Below, piece by piece: positions 5,666-12,987 of a DNA stretch of 17,172 nucleotides; position 1 is the first letter of the stretch; each line of letters opens with the position of its first letter. Position numbers and translations under genes: made by a program. Below the pieces are notes generated by a model that saw nothing but the letters and a program-made list of their open reading frames with translations, was not told the DNA's origin and did not search any database. The DNA is from Dehalococcoidia bacterium (lineage in GTDB: Bacteria; Chloroflexota; Dehalococcoidia; GIF9; AB-539-J10): NCBI GenBank assembly GCA_018399375.1, contig JAGYOV010000005.1:1-17172 (forward strand). The letters are read 5' to 3'.

Positions 5666-7210
5666 ATGAAGCGGAAACTGGCAAAGTTGAATGAACTGAG
5701 AGAGCGAGCGAGTCTTGGTGGAGGCAGCAAGCGCATAGAAGCACAGCATGCGAAGGGCAAGCTCACAGCTAGAGAGCGCATAAATCTCTTGTTTGATGCC
5801 GGGACATTTGAAGAGATTGATCCTTTTGTAGTCCATCGCTGCGTCAATTTGGGAATGGATAAGGAACACTATCTGGGCGATGCCGTAGTTGTTGGTTATG
5901 GAAAGGTCAATAACCGCCTTGCCTTTGCTTTTTCCCAGGACTTTACCGTCTTAGGGGGGACTCTTTCGGGGGTGTCCGGAGAGAAAATATGCAAGGTGAT
6001 GGATATGGCGGCCAGGGTTGGTGCTCCCTGTATTGGAATCTTTGATTCGGGAGGAGCTCGTATACAGGAAGGGGCTGAGAGCCTTCATGCCTGTGGAGAG
6101 ATGTTTCTTCGCAATACAATGTATTCAGGAGTAATTCCCCAGATATCGATAATTCTGGGGCCCAGCGCGGGAGGGGCGGTATATTCTCCTGCGCTCACGG
6201 ATTTTGTCTTCATGGTTAAAGGATCTGGGAGGAGCTTTATTACTGGCCCAAGTGTGGTCAAAGAGGTAACTTGGGAAGAAATTAGTGCTGATGAGCTGGG
6301 AGGTGCACACGTCAACGCTATTAAGAGCGGCAATGCTCATTTTATGGTTGAAACTGAAAAAGAGTGCTTTTACCTGGTGCGCAAGCTGCTCAGCTTCTTC
6401 CCCCAGAATTGGAAGGAAAAGCCTGCGTTAGTAGATGTTGGTGATGTCCCTCAGCGGAGAGATGAAGAGTTGGCCTCTATTGTTCCCACCAGTCCCAGCA
6501 AGGCGTATGAAATGCGGAAAGTAATAGATAGAATAGTGGACAAAGGTGACTTTTTAGAGGTGCAGGAAAGATTCGCCCGCAATGTAGTGGTGGGCTTTGC
6601 TCGGATAGGGGGGCGTAGTACTGGAATCGTAGCTAATCAGCCACTTCACCTGGCAGGGGTTCTCAATATCGATGCCTCGGACAAAGTTGCTAGATTTGTC
6701 CGGTTCTGTGATTGTTTCAATATTCCTCTGGTTACCCTGGTTGATGTGCCTGGATATATGCCGGGAACCCAGCAGGAATTCGGCGGTATCATCAGGCACG
6801 GTGCAAAGGTGCTATTTGCTTATTCGGAAGCGACCGTTCCCAAGATAAGTGTTGTGCTTCGCAAAGCCTACGGAGGAGCTTACATTGCTATGAGCAGCAG
6901 GAGTTTAAAGAGTGATGTTTGCTACGCTTGGCCCTCTGCGGAGATCGCTGTGATGGGACCTGAAGGAGCTGTTAACATTATCTTTCATGAGGAAATCATT
7001 GGAGCGTCTAATCCAGAAGAAAAAAGGGAGCAGATGATCCGGAAATACAGGGAGGAATTCGCTAATCCTTATCCCTCGGCGGCGATGGGCTATCTTGATG
7101 ATGTTATTGATCCCCGGGAAACGCGCTATAAGATAATTAAAGCTCTGGAAATGCTTCAGGAAAAGGAAGTTGCCGGTCCCGCTAAGAAGCATAGCAATAT
7201 CCCCTTGTAG
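5666..7210 (+). CDS. Biotin-dependent acyl-CoA carboxyltransferase beta subunit (PccB/MmdA-like)
   Basis: 514-residue carboxyltransferase of the crotonase fold, with both halves present. The N-terminal half has LTARERINLLFD (33-44) and the oxyanion-hole loop DSGGARIQEG (127-136); the C-terminal half has VPGYMPGTQQE (361-371), RKAYGGAYIAM (399-409) and AWPSAEIAVMGPEGAVNIIF (421-440). It moves a carboxyl group between carboxybiotin and an acyl-CoA. The residue matching the Asp that favours propionyl-CoA in PccB is Ile407, and MGPEGA resembles the methylmalonyl-CoA decarboxylase/transcarboxylase alpha subunit, so acetyl-CoA carboxylase, MmdA and PccB roles are all open. No biotin carboxylase, biotin carrier or membrane decarboxylase subunit is in the window. 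The start at 5666 fits the family N-terminus (KLAKLNELRERA). First gene of the operon, 6 nt before the hydro-lyase gene. Confidence 0.93.
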   Translation: MKRKLAKLNELRERASLGGGSKRIEAQHAKGKLTARERINLLFDAGTFEEIDPFVVHRCVNLGMDKEHYLGDAVVVGYGKVNNRLAFAFSQDFTVLGGTLSGVSGEKICKVMDMAARVGAPCIGIFDSGGARIQEGAESLHACGEMFLRNTMYSGVIPQISIILGPSAGGAVYSPALTDFVFMVKGSGRSFITGPSVVKEVTWEEISADELGGAHVNAIKSGNAHFMVETEKECFYLVRKLLSFFPQNWKEKPALVDVGDVPQRRDEELASIVPTSPSKAYEMRKVIDRIVDKGDFLEVQERFARNVVVGFARIGGRSTGIVANQPLHLAGVLNIDASDKVARFVRFCDCFNIPLVTLVDVPGYMPGTQQEFGGIIRHGAKVLFAYSEATVPKISVVLRKAYGGAYIAMSSRSLKSDVCYAWPSAEIAVMGPEGAVNIIFHEEIIGASNPEEKREQMIRKYREEFANPYPSAAMGYLDDVIDPRETRYKIIKALEMLQEKEVAGPAKKHSNIPL

Positions 7211-7216
7211 GATCTG

Positions 7217-8467
7217 ATGGCTAAGACATTAACAGAGAAGATTCTGGATAGTAAAGCCCCTGGCGTACAGGCGGGCGATATTATCGCCGTCGATCTTGAC
7301 TTGATATTTTGTCAGGATACAACTGGCCCACTAGTGGTCAGGCAATTCCAAGAAAGTGGCTTCACAGAGATAGCGAAGCCAGGAAATACTGTTTTCTTCC
7401 TTGACCATGCTGTTCCCAGCCCCAACAAAGAACTTTCCAACGACCATATTTTGCTGCATCAGTTCGTACAGAAAGCTGGCTGCATGATTGCCAGAGAGGG
7501 TGATGGAGTATGCCATCAGCTGGTAGCTGAACTCTTTGCTAAACCGGGGGATATCATCATCGGTTCTGATTCGCACACTGTTACCGCGGGTGCGCTGGGT
7601 GCGTTTGCTACTGGCATGGGATCAACTGATGTTGCTATAGGGATGGCGCTGGGGAAAACGTGGTTTCGCGTGCCCGAGAGCTTCCTGATAAACATGGAAG
7701 GCTCTTTTACTAAAATGGTTACGGGTAAGGATCTGATCTTGTACCTCATAGGTAAAATAGGAGCTGATGGCGCAACCTATAAGGCGCTGGAGTTTAGTGG
7801 TGAGGCACTGGGGCTTATGACCATGTCACAACGCCTGTCCATATCCAATATGGCTGTGGAGGCAGGTGCTAAGGTTGGACTTTTCCCTAGCGACGAGGTT
7901 ACGCGAAAGTTCCTCGAAGAGCAGGGACGTGGAAGTGACTATAGGCCTTTGTTTGCTAATCCTGATGCGAACTATGAAAGGATCTATTCCATAAATCTGG
8001 GGTATGTTGAACCTATGGTCTCTTTTCCTCACGTAGTGGATAATGCCTTCCCTGTGGGCGAGGCAAAAGGGATAAAGATACAGCAGGTATTCATCGGGAC
8101 CTGTACCAATGGGCGTTTGGAAGATATCGCTATAGCTGCGAGTATTCTAAAGGGGAAGAAGTCTCATCCCGAGACCAGATTGCTTGTATGCCCTGCATCC
8201 CGAAAAGTTCTCATGGATGCTATCGGTCTGGGCTATATCAGCACCTTCATTGAAGCAGGTGCTGTTGTTTTACCACCTGGATGTGCTGCTTGCCTGGGAT
8301 TGCATCAGGGAGTTTTGGGTGATGGAGAAAGTTGCCTTTCTACTGCCAATCGTAACTTCAAAGGCAGAATGGGCAATGCTGAGGCGTTCATATATCTAGC
8401 TAGCCCTGCTACTGCTGCTGCTTCGGCTATAAGGGGTGAAATAACCGATCCGAGGGAGATGATGTGA
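7217..8467 (+). CDS. Aconitase/LeuC-family hydro-lyase, large subunit
   Basis: 416-residue 4Fe-4S dehydratase large subunit of the two-subunit type (LeuC/homoaconitase/aconitase). Cluster ligands are Cys296 in GTCTNGR and Cys356 and Cys359 in PPGCAACLG. GSDSHT (116-121), FATGMGSTDVA (130-140) and the catalytic-arginine block STANRNFKGRMG (375-386) are present. The family isomerises citrate/isocitrate, isopropylmalate or homocitrate by dehydration and rehydration. An icd gene two positions downstream and the absence of leuA/leuB argue for aconitase; the sequence alone does not settle the substrate. A modest AGGA precedes the ATG. Its stop overlaps the small-subunit GTG by 4 nt. Confidence 0.9.
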   Translation: MAKTLTEKILDSKAPGVQAGDIIAVDLDLIFCQDTTGPLVVRQFQESGFTEIAKPGNTVFFLDHAVPSPNKELSNDHILLHQFVQKAGCMIAREGDGVCHQLVAELFAKPGDIIIGSDSHTVTAGALGAFATGMGSTDVAIGMALGKTWFRVPESFLINMEGSFTKMVTGKDLILYLIGKIGADGATYKALEFSGEALGLMTMSQRLSISNMAVEAGAKVGLFPSDEVTRKFLEEQGRGSDYRPLFANPDANYERIYSINLGYVEPMVSFPHVVDNAFPVGEAKGIKIQQVFIGTCTNGRLEDIAIAASILKGKKSHPETRLLVCPASRKVLMDAIGLGYISTFIEAGAVVLPPGCAACLGLHQGVLGDGESCLSTANRNFKGRMGNAEAFIYLASPATAAASAIRGEITDPREMM

Positions 8468-8973
8468 AGGTTTTAAAAGGTAGAGCCTTAAAGGCAGGAG
8501 ACAACGTCTCCACGGACCACATCATCCCGGGCAGATATGCTCATTTGAGGAGCAATCTGCCGGAGCTTGTCAAATACGCTATGGAAGATGCTATTCCTGA
8601 TTTTGCCTCTAGAGTAAGGGAGGGCGATTTCCTCGTAGGCGGCAATAATTTTGGCTTGGGCTCCAGCAGAGAACATGCTCCAATTGTAATCAAGATGTCT
8701 GGTATAAGTGCCATTTTGACCAAATCTGTGGCGAGGATTTTTTACAGGAATGCTATAAATCAAGGTATACCGGTATTGATCTGCAATACTGATGAGATAA
8801 ATGATAATGATGAATTGGAAGTTGACCTGGATAAGGGCACGGTAACTAATTTAACCAGAGACAATGAAATAAGCTTACAGAAGGTGCCGCCCTTCATGCT
8901 TGCTATATTGGAAGAAGGGGGACTTCTGCCGTATATAAAAAAGTACAAAGGCTTCATCGTTCCGGCGAAGTAG
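8464..8973 (+). CDS. Aconitase/LeuD-family hydro-lyase, small (swivel) subunit
   Basis: 169-residue swivel-domain partner of the preceding large subunit; together they form the active hydro-lyase. Motifs: DNVSTDHIIPGRY (13-25), the substrate-gripping GGNNFGLGSSREHAP (59-73) and ARIFYRNAINQGIPVL (90-105). The start is a GTG inside the upstream stop (GTGA, 4-nt overlap), with GGGAG a few bases upstream, which indicates coupled translation for 1:1 subunits. The specificity loop after HIIPGRY reads AHLRSNLPEL, not the YLRT- or YLVY-type loops I associate with archaeal homoaconitase and isopropylmalate isomerase; this fits, but does not prove, an aconitase. Confidence 0.9.
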   Translation: MKVLKGRALKAGDNVSTDHIIPGRYAHLRSNLPELVKYAMEDAIPDFASRVREGDFLVGGNNFGLGSSREHAPIVIKMSGISAILTKSVARIFYRNAINQGIPVLICNTDEINDNDELEVDLDKGTVTNLTRDNEISLQKVPPFMLAILEEGGLLPYIKKYKGFIVPAK

Positions 8974-9026
8974 AAGTGCGGATCTCGAGAGGGAAAATTA
9001 AACGACCTTGAAATAGGAGGACTACT

Positions 9027-10094
9027 ATGAAGCACAGAGTGACTCTAATTCCCGGCGATGGCGTTGGGCCTGAAGTATCGGAGGCAACCAGGAGAGTGCT
9101 GGAGGCTACTGGAGTTCAATTTCAGTGGGATATCGCCGTAATAGGGCAAAATGCCATGGAGGAATTTGGCACTCCTCTCCCCGATGAAGCGTTAGAGTCT
9201 GTTAGAAGGAATAAGGTTGCTATCAAGGGCCCGGTGACTACTCCCATAGGTAGTGGGTTTAGAAGTGTCAATGTCGCTCTGCGCCAAAAGCTAGATCTCT
9301 ATGCCTGTCTGCGTCCCTGCAAGACGTATTCAGGAATCGATACTCCTTTCAAAGATGTGAATATAGTTGTGGTCAGGGAGAATACTGAAGATCTCTATGC
9401 AGGCGTTGAATTCGATAAGGATGATATCATGACAGCACGATTGTTTGATCTGGTTCTTGAAGCTACTGGCAAAAAAGTAAGGGAAGATTCCGCAGTGAGC
9501 CTGAAATTAATTTCTGAGGGAGCTAGCAGTCGAATTATTAGGTTTGCCTTCGATTATGCCAGGAAGAATGGAAGAAAGAAGGTTACCGCAAGCCATAAAG
9601 CTAATATTCTCAAATTCACTGATGGTCTTTTTTTACGTACTTTCCATGAAGTGTCCAGGGAATACCCCGATATAGAATCTGTAGATATGGTACTTGACGC
9701 TACTTGTATGCAATTGGTGAGGAAATCGGAACAATTCGATGTTCTGGTATTGCCTAATTTCTATGGGGATCTGTTATCTGATCTCTGTGCGGGCCTTGTA
9801 GGAGGTCTTGGAGTAGCTCCAGGAGCCAATATTGGCGACGATATAGCAGTCTTCGAGCCTACTCATGGCAGTGCTCCTAAGTATACCGGGCAAAACAAGG
9901 TAAACCCTCTGGCAACGATGCTTTCTGGAGTTATGATGCTACATCACCTGGAAGAACTGGAGGCTGCGAACAGGTTAGAGGCAGCTATAGCGCAGGTCAT
10001 TGCTGAAGGCAAGAATCTTACCTACGACATGAAGCCCGATAACCCCGTGGGCACGAGCCAGGTGGCTGACGCCGTCATTGAAAAGTTAGGGTAG
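9027..10094 (+). CDS. icd: Isocitrate dehydrogenase, probably NADP-dependent
   Basis: 355-residue member of the isocitrate/isopropylmalate dehydrogenase family, catalysing oxidative decarboxylation of isocitrate to 2-oxoglutarate. Substrate residues of the IDH type are visible: Ser80 and Asn82 in RSVNVALRQ, Arg86 and Arg96 (LYACLRP), and Arg117 in RENTEDLYAG; the metal site lies in NFYGDLLSD (244-252). In EPTHGSAPKYTGQNKVNP (277-294) the cofactor positions are Lys285, Tyr286 and Val292, matching the NADP-type E. coli enzyme and not the Asp-Ile of NAD-dependent members. A strong AGGAGG six nt before the ATG sets the start. Last gene of the operon, 53 nt after the small subunit. Isopropylmalate or homoisocitrate dehydrogenase is less likely. 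Confidence 0.9.
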   Translation: MKHRVTLIPGDGVGPEVSEATRRVLEATGVQFQWDIAVIGQNAMEEFGTPLPDEALESVRRNKVAIKGPVTTPIGSGFRSVNVALRQKLDLYACLRPCKTYSGIDTPFKDVNIVVVRENTEDLYAGVEFDKDDIMTARLFDLVLEATGKKVREDSAVSLKLISEGASSRIIRFAFDYARKNGRKKVTASHKANILKFTDGLFLRTFHEVSREYPDIESVDMVLDATCMQLVRKSEQFDVLVLPNFYGDLLSDLCAGLVGGLGVAPGANIGDDIAVFEPTHGSAPKYTGQNKVNPLATMLSGVMMLHHLEELEAANRLEAAIAQVIAEGKNLTYDMKPDNPVGTSQVADAVIEKLG

Positions 10095-10104
10095 TGAGGG
10101 AGTT

Positions 10105-10203
10105 TTAACGCCGGGCAAGGGGAGTTTGGTCTCTGAAGGAGGCTTTTCTTCTGGCATAAAGAAATGCGTTTTTTCTCATGGCATGTTGCTGCTCATATGG
10201 CAT
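10105..10203 (-). CDS. Possible tiny basic ORF (32 aa), doubtful
   Basis: A 32-codon reading frame starting MPYEQQHAMRKNAFLYARR and rich in Arg/Lys, in the 180-bp space between the convergent icd and HD-protein genes. The same frame is open upstream almost to the HD stop, without an earlier ATG, which could mean a decayed gene end or a dispersed repeat. No ribosome binding site is seen and I know no family. Listed only because the intergenic sequence is otherwise unexplained. Confidence 0.15.
   Translation of the reverse strand: MPYEQQHAMRKNAFLYARRKASFRDQTPLARR
10154..10174 (+). terminator. Possible weak terminator after icd operon
   Basis: A short GCAT/ATGC stem (10154-10157 with 10164-10167) with a 6-nt loop is followed by G and six Ts. 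A 4-bp stem is weak; it is listed because it lies about 60 nt after the last gene of a long operon, where a terminator is expected. Confidence 0.25.
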
Positions 10204-10274
10204 TTGGTGCCCGTAATTCTGAGAGATTTCTTTGCTAGCTGATTGTCCAGACCCTGGTAGCGGTGTTAAAATGC

Positions 10275-11486
10275 CTATCTTCTAAAACCGTCATATATCT
10301 CCCCGAAATCGATGCCTGCTATGGTTTTCTCTCTGTAGTCGGATTTTATCCCTTCCAGAGCTTGTTCCAGTTCTCGAGATGATATCCCACTCTTGACTGC
10401 CAGATAGGCTTCCATGAAGGCGGCAAGAGTATCCACTGCCTTTATTAGCTCTCCGTCTCTGGGATTGAACTTATCCTGGTTAAAATCTCTGTTGATATCG
10501 TCTGAGCTTTTCGGTTCTATTTTCCCATTCACGTTTATTATGCTTTCAAATTCGTTCTCGGTGAACATCTTCATGTCCCTGCGCCACCCTGCAGGGATCA
10601 GGCCGTAGACTTCCTTTTCCATCTGTTCTTTCTCGTACTCTTTTATTAAGCTATCCAACCCTTTCACGGAATGCTTGACGGGTGAGATAATATCCCGAGT
10701 AAGGGCCTCTGGTAGGTCGTGGAACAAGCCCGTGAAATAGTTGTTGATGCATCTTCTTTTGCATGCTCCTGCTTGAAGAGAGAAGAGGTACGATATCATT
10801 GCGACGAGAAGCATATGCCCCAAAACCGATGTCTTGGGAACTCTGTGTATGTGATTCCACCTCAGCTGAAATCTGAGCAAACCGCACATATCAACAAAAC
10901 TTCTGAGGTGTGGATGCACAGCTAACTCTCTTATTCCCTTGACGTCACAGTATTTCTCCTGGCGAGACTGTAGATCTGCTTCTATATCTCTCATGCCATA
11001 GCCCCTGGGATTGGTGCGCTGGATGATGTCGAATTCCCAGTTAGTAGCGTGAAAATGTGCTGCTCCCAGGATTTTCCTGTTGACGTTATTTCCAGTTCCA
11101 GTGAAATATGCTCTGTATCTCTCACAGAAATTTTCACCTAGCGGTGATATAGCATCTTTAAGTTCTTGATAGACCCATTCTTTCAGCTCTGCGTATTTGT
11201 CCTTGTTCTCCATTATCCTGTATAGAATCTGGGGCTTCAGATCGGTGAGGACCAGGCGCTGCAAAAACTCAAACATTCCTCCTTCGATGATATCTATCCA
11301 GTTAAAGCTTTCACTTTTTTCTCCATTCTCCTCTTCAAACTTGCCCAGCACATAGGCGATAATCATCTTGTGTGCCTGTTTATCCAGTTCGGTTAATTCC
11401 ACCGGCCGTATCTGGTCGTTCCATCTTTGCATGTAAGCTGCATCATGAATTCTCGTCAGCAATTCATTACTTAGCTTGATATTCAT
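10275..11486 (-). CDS. HD-domain phosphohydrolase, YfbR-like, with long N-terminal extension
   Basis: 403-residue cytoplasmic protein. The C-terminal half matches the YfbR 5'-deoxynucleotidase pattern: an Arg-Trp pair (LRW, 208-210), metal ligand His224 in SVLGHMLLVAM, His256-Asp257 in LFHDLPEALTRDI, and Asp352 in KAVDTLAAFMEA. YfbR dephosphorylates deoxynucleoside monophosphates; that activity is inferred from the residues. YfbR itself is about 200 residues, so the first roughly 195 residues are an extra region that I do not recognise, mainly helical with a distinctive NPRGYGMRDIEADL stretch. Between the HD and the last Asp is a charged insertion (about 300-345). The gene stands alone, convergent with icd; the ATG at 11486 has only a weak AAAGAG before it. 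Confidence 0.8.
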   Translation of the reverse strand: MNIKLSNELLTRIHDAAYMQRWNDQIRPVELTELDKQAHKMIIAYVLGKFEEENGEKSESFNWIDIIEGGMFEFLQRLVLTDLKPQILYRIMENKDKYAELKEWVYQELKDAISPLGENFCERYRAYFTGTGNNVNRKILGAAHFHATNWEFDIIQRTNPRGYGMRDIEADLQSRQEKYCDVKGIRELAVHPHLRSFVDMCGLLRFQLRWNHIHRVPKTSVLGHMLLVAMISYLFSLQAGACKRRCINNYFTGLFHDLPEALTRDIISPVKHSVKGLDSLIKEYEKEQMEKEVYGLIPAGWRRDMKMFTENEFESIINVNGKIEPKSSDDINRDFNQDKFNPRDGELIKAVDTLAAFMEAYLAVKSGISSRELEQALEGIKSDYREKTIAGIDFGEIYDGFRR

Positions 11487-11665
11487 CTCTTTAACCGGGC
11501 TTTTTTATATTGAGCTTCTTTACAACAAATGTGAGAGTGGACCTTATCCTTTATTGCCCGTTCCAACAATTGCCCAAATGCTGGATATGCTGTTTCATTA
11601 TAAACCATAAGCAGCCGAAAGGGGCAATATTCCGGTAGTTGTCTTTGGGGGAAAAGAGGACGCAT
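11483..11665 (-). CDS. Possible small ORF (60 aa) overlapping the HD gene start, doubtful
   Basis: Frame ending in ATGA, so its stop overlaps the HD-protein start codon by 4 nt as in coupled genes. From the ATG at 11665 it reads MRPLFPQRQLPEYC and ends in a Lys/Arg-rich tail; a GTG at 11677 is an alternative start. I recognise no family. An AT-rich -10-like TATAAA between its end and the HD start suggests the HD gene may have its own promoter, which weakens the case. Confidence 0.2.
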   Translation of the reverse strand: MRPLFPQRQLPEYCPFRLLMVYNETAYPAFGQLLERAIKDKVHSHICCKEAQYKKARLKR

Positions 11666-11808
11666 GACATATCTCACGCCAGATATTTTGTGTGCAGTGT
11701 AATGCTCAAAAATGAAAGGGCTGTAGTAAAATATAGCTGGAGGCGTGTAAAAGAGATGCCATTGTTTGATAAAGGAAATCCCCGTGAGAGTTGCTAGGCT
11801 AGGCTGAT
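11487..11808. other. Intergenic region between divergent HD and membrane-protein genes
   Basis: About 320 bp that must hold both divergent promoters. On the minus strand TATAAA lies about 15-20 nt upstream of the HD ATG; on the plus strand TAAAAT (11727-11732) is the best -10 but has no good -35. A short GCTAG direct repeat abuts the start of the downstream gene (11793-11802). Apart from the doubtful small minus-strand ORF I see no RNA gene or clear hairpin. Confidence 0.4.
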
Positions 11809-12474
11809 ATGGAATGGTTCAATATTTCTAGCATCGTATTCGCTGCTATTGCCATTATAGGCACGGTTATAGCTTTACGGCAGAGAAAGAAAAGCGGCCC
11901 GCGAAAACGAGAGGAGTTCTATCGACAGTTAAAAGGATTGGGTTTACAGGTGTCTCTGCTGGAAAATGATGGACAAACAACGGAAAGGGACATCGGGCGT
12001 GGCAAAGGACAAAAATCAGAGGGGCTTATTGCTCTGGAGAATTCCAATATAAACCTCATCAACATTATCAGCGAAGCCACTCAATATGGAGTGAACTATT
12101 TCCTGGACTATATAGTAGAGATTCCAGAGGTGGTAGACAAAAAAAGACAGAGCAAGGTCAGGTTAAGAAAAAAGAAGGAAGGCATATTCACCAGTAGAGT
12201 TACTGGCATAGAATGGAAAGGAGCAAATCCTCTTGCGCGAAGGCTCAGCTTTGACTACAGTCTGGAAGACATGCTTGTGTTCAATCCATTTAAGGGAGGT
12301 ATTGATATCATTCCCGAACTGAAGTATGGATATACAAGGATTCATACGCGGTATTTCCTTCCGGATCGTAACCTATTCAATGCACTGGAACTGATTGCCA
12401 GAGATATTCGTCTGGAATACGGTCAGCGGGGATCTATAAATTATGAGGTGAAAAGTTCACAAAGAAATAGGTGA
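11809..12474 (+). CDS. Membrane-anchored hypothetical protein, 221 aa
   Basis: Unknown protein. Residues 5-23 form one hydrophobic helix (ISSIVFAAIAIIGTVIAL) followed at once by RQRKK, so by the positive-inside rule the N-terminus faces out and the remaining about 195 residues lie in the cytoplasm. The soluble part is basic and mixed alpha/beta, with a lysine/arginine-rich stretch at about 113-124 (DKKRQSKVRLRKKK). No catalytic motif or cysteines are evident. The ATG at 11809 lacks a clear Shine-Dalgarno. Its 3' end overlaps the convergent NUDIX gene by 41 nt. The coding frame looks real from its length and amino-acid pattern. Confidence 0.7.
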   Translation: MEWFNISSIVFAAIAIIGTVIALRQRKKSGPRKREEFYRQLKGLGLQVSLLENDGQTTERDIGRGKGQKSEGLIALENSNINLINIISEATQYGVNYFLDYIVEIPEVVDKKRQSKVRLRKKKEGIFTSRVTGIEWKGANPLARRLSFDYSLEDMLVFNPFKGGIDIIPELKYGYTRIHTRYFLPDRNLFNALELIARDIRLEYGQRGSINYEVKSSQRNR

Positions 12475-12982
12475 GCAGAGCAGCGATGCTCTTGGCATCA
12501 CATATCTCGCCTGAGGCAATATGCTGTATTGTCTGTTCCCTGTCAAGGAGAACGATTTCTATGCCTTCGGTGTCTTCGGCTACAAGGCGGCTGGGCACGA
12601 GATCGGTTGCCAGGTAGCAGTGCAGGTACTCATTGCCATATCCTGGAATGGAATAGAACCCTCCCATTTTTGTTACCCTGCGTGGCAGGTAGCCAATCTC
12701 CTCCTGCAGTTCGCGGTGGAGGGCATCAAGAGGTTTCTCACCGGGGTCTATGCCTCCAGCGGGTACCTCAAGCAGGAATTTCTTTACGGGGTAGCGAAAT
12801 TGGCGTACCAGGATGACTTGCCCCTGATCATTTATAGCAACGGCAACAACGCACTCGCTATGTTCTACCACTTCTCTGGGAGTTGTTCCACCATCGGGTT
12901 TTCTCACGGTGTCAACGTGAAAATTAACCGCCCGCCCCTGGTAAATTTGCTGTTGAAAAGATAGTTCCTCCGGGAATGGCAT
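12434..12982 (-). CDS. NUDIX hydrolase, ADP-ribose pyrophosphatase-like
   Basis: 182-residue hydrolase with a perfect Nudix box Gx5Ex7REUxEExGU (Gly76, Glu82, Arg90-Glu91, Glu94-Glu95, Gly97). The N-terminal strands with VVEHSECVVAVAI, then VILVRQFRYPV, and the Gly-Pro-type region after the box (FYSIPGYGNEYLHCYLA) are typical of the ADP-ribose/nucleoside-diphosphate-sugar pyrophosphatase branch (NudF-like), which splits ADP-ribose to AMP and ribose 5-phosphate. Last gene of nadK-GNAT-NUDIX, 5 nt after the GNAT stop, consistent with a link to NAD(P) turnover. Exact substrate uncertain. The tail overlaps the convergent membrane-protein gene. Confidence 0.9.
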   Translation of the reverse strand: MPFPEELSFQQQIYQGRAVNFHVDTVRKPDGGTTPREVVEHSECVVAVAINDQGQVILVRQFRYPVKKFLLEVPAGGIDPGEKPLDALHRELQEEIGYLPRRVTKMGGFYSIPGYGNEYLHCYLATDLVPSRLVAEDTEGIEIVLLDREQTIQHIASGEICDAKSIAALLTYFFVNFSPHNL

Positions 12983-12987
12983 AAATT

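Noticed and set aside
5596..5847. N-terminal extension of folP up to 5847
   Set aside because: It runs antisense over the conserved start of the carboxyltransferase gene, does not resemble FolP, and the ATG at 5595 gives the normal family N-terminus.
12521..12964. Long plus-strand open frame of 147 codons
   Set aside because: It is antisense to the NUDIX gene, whose Nudix box is perfect, and has no family resemblance.
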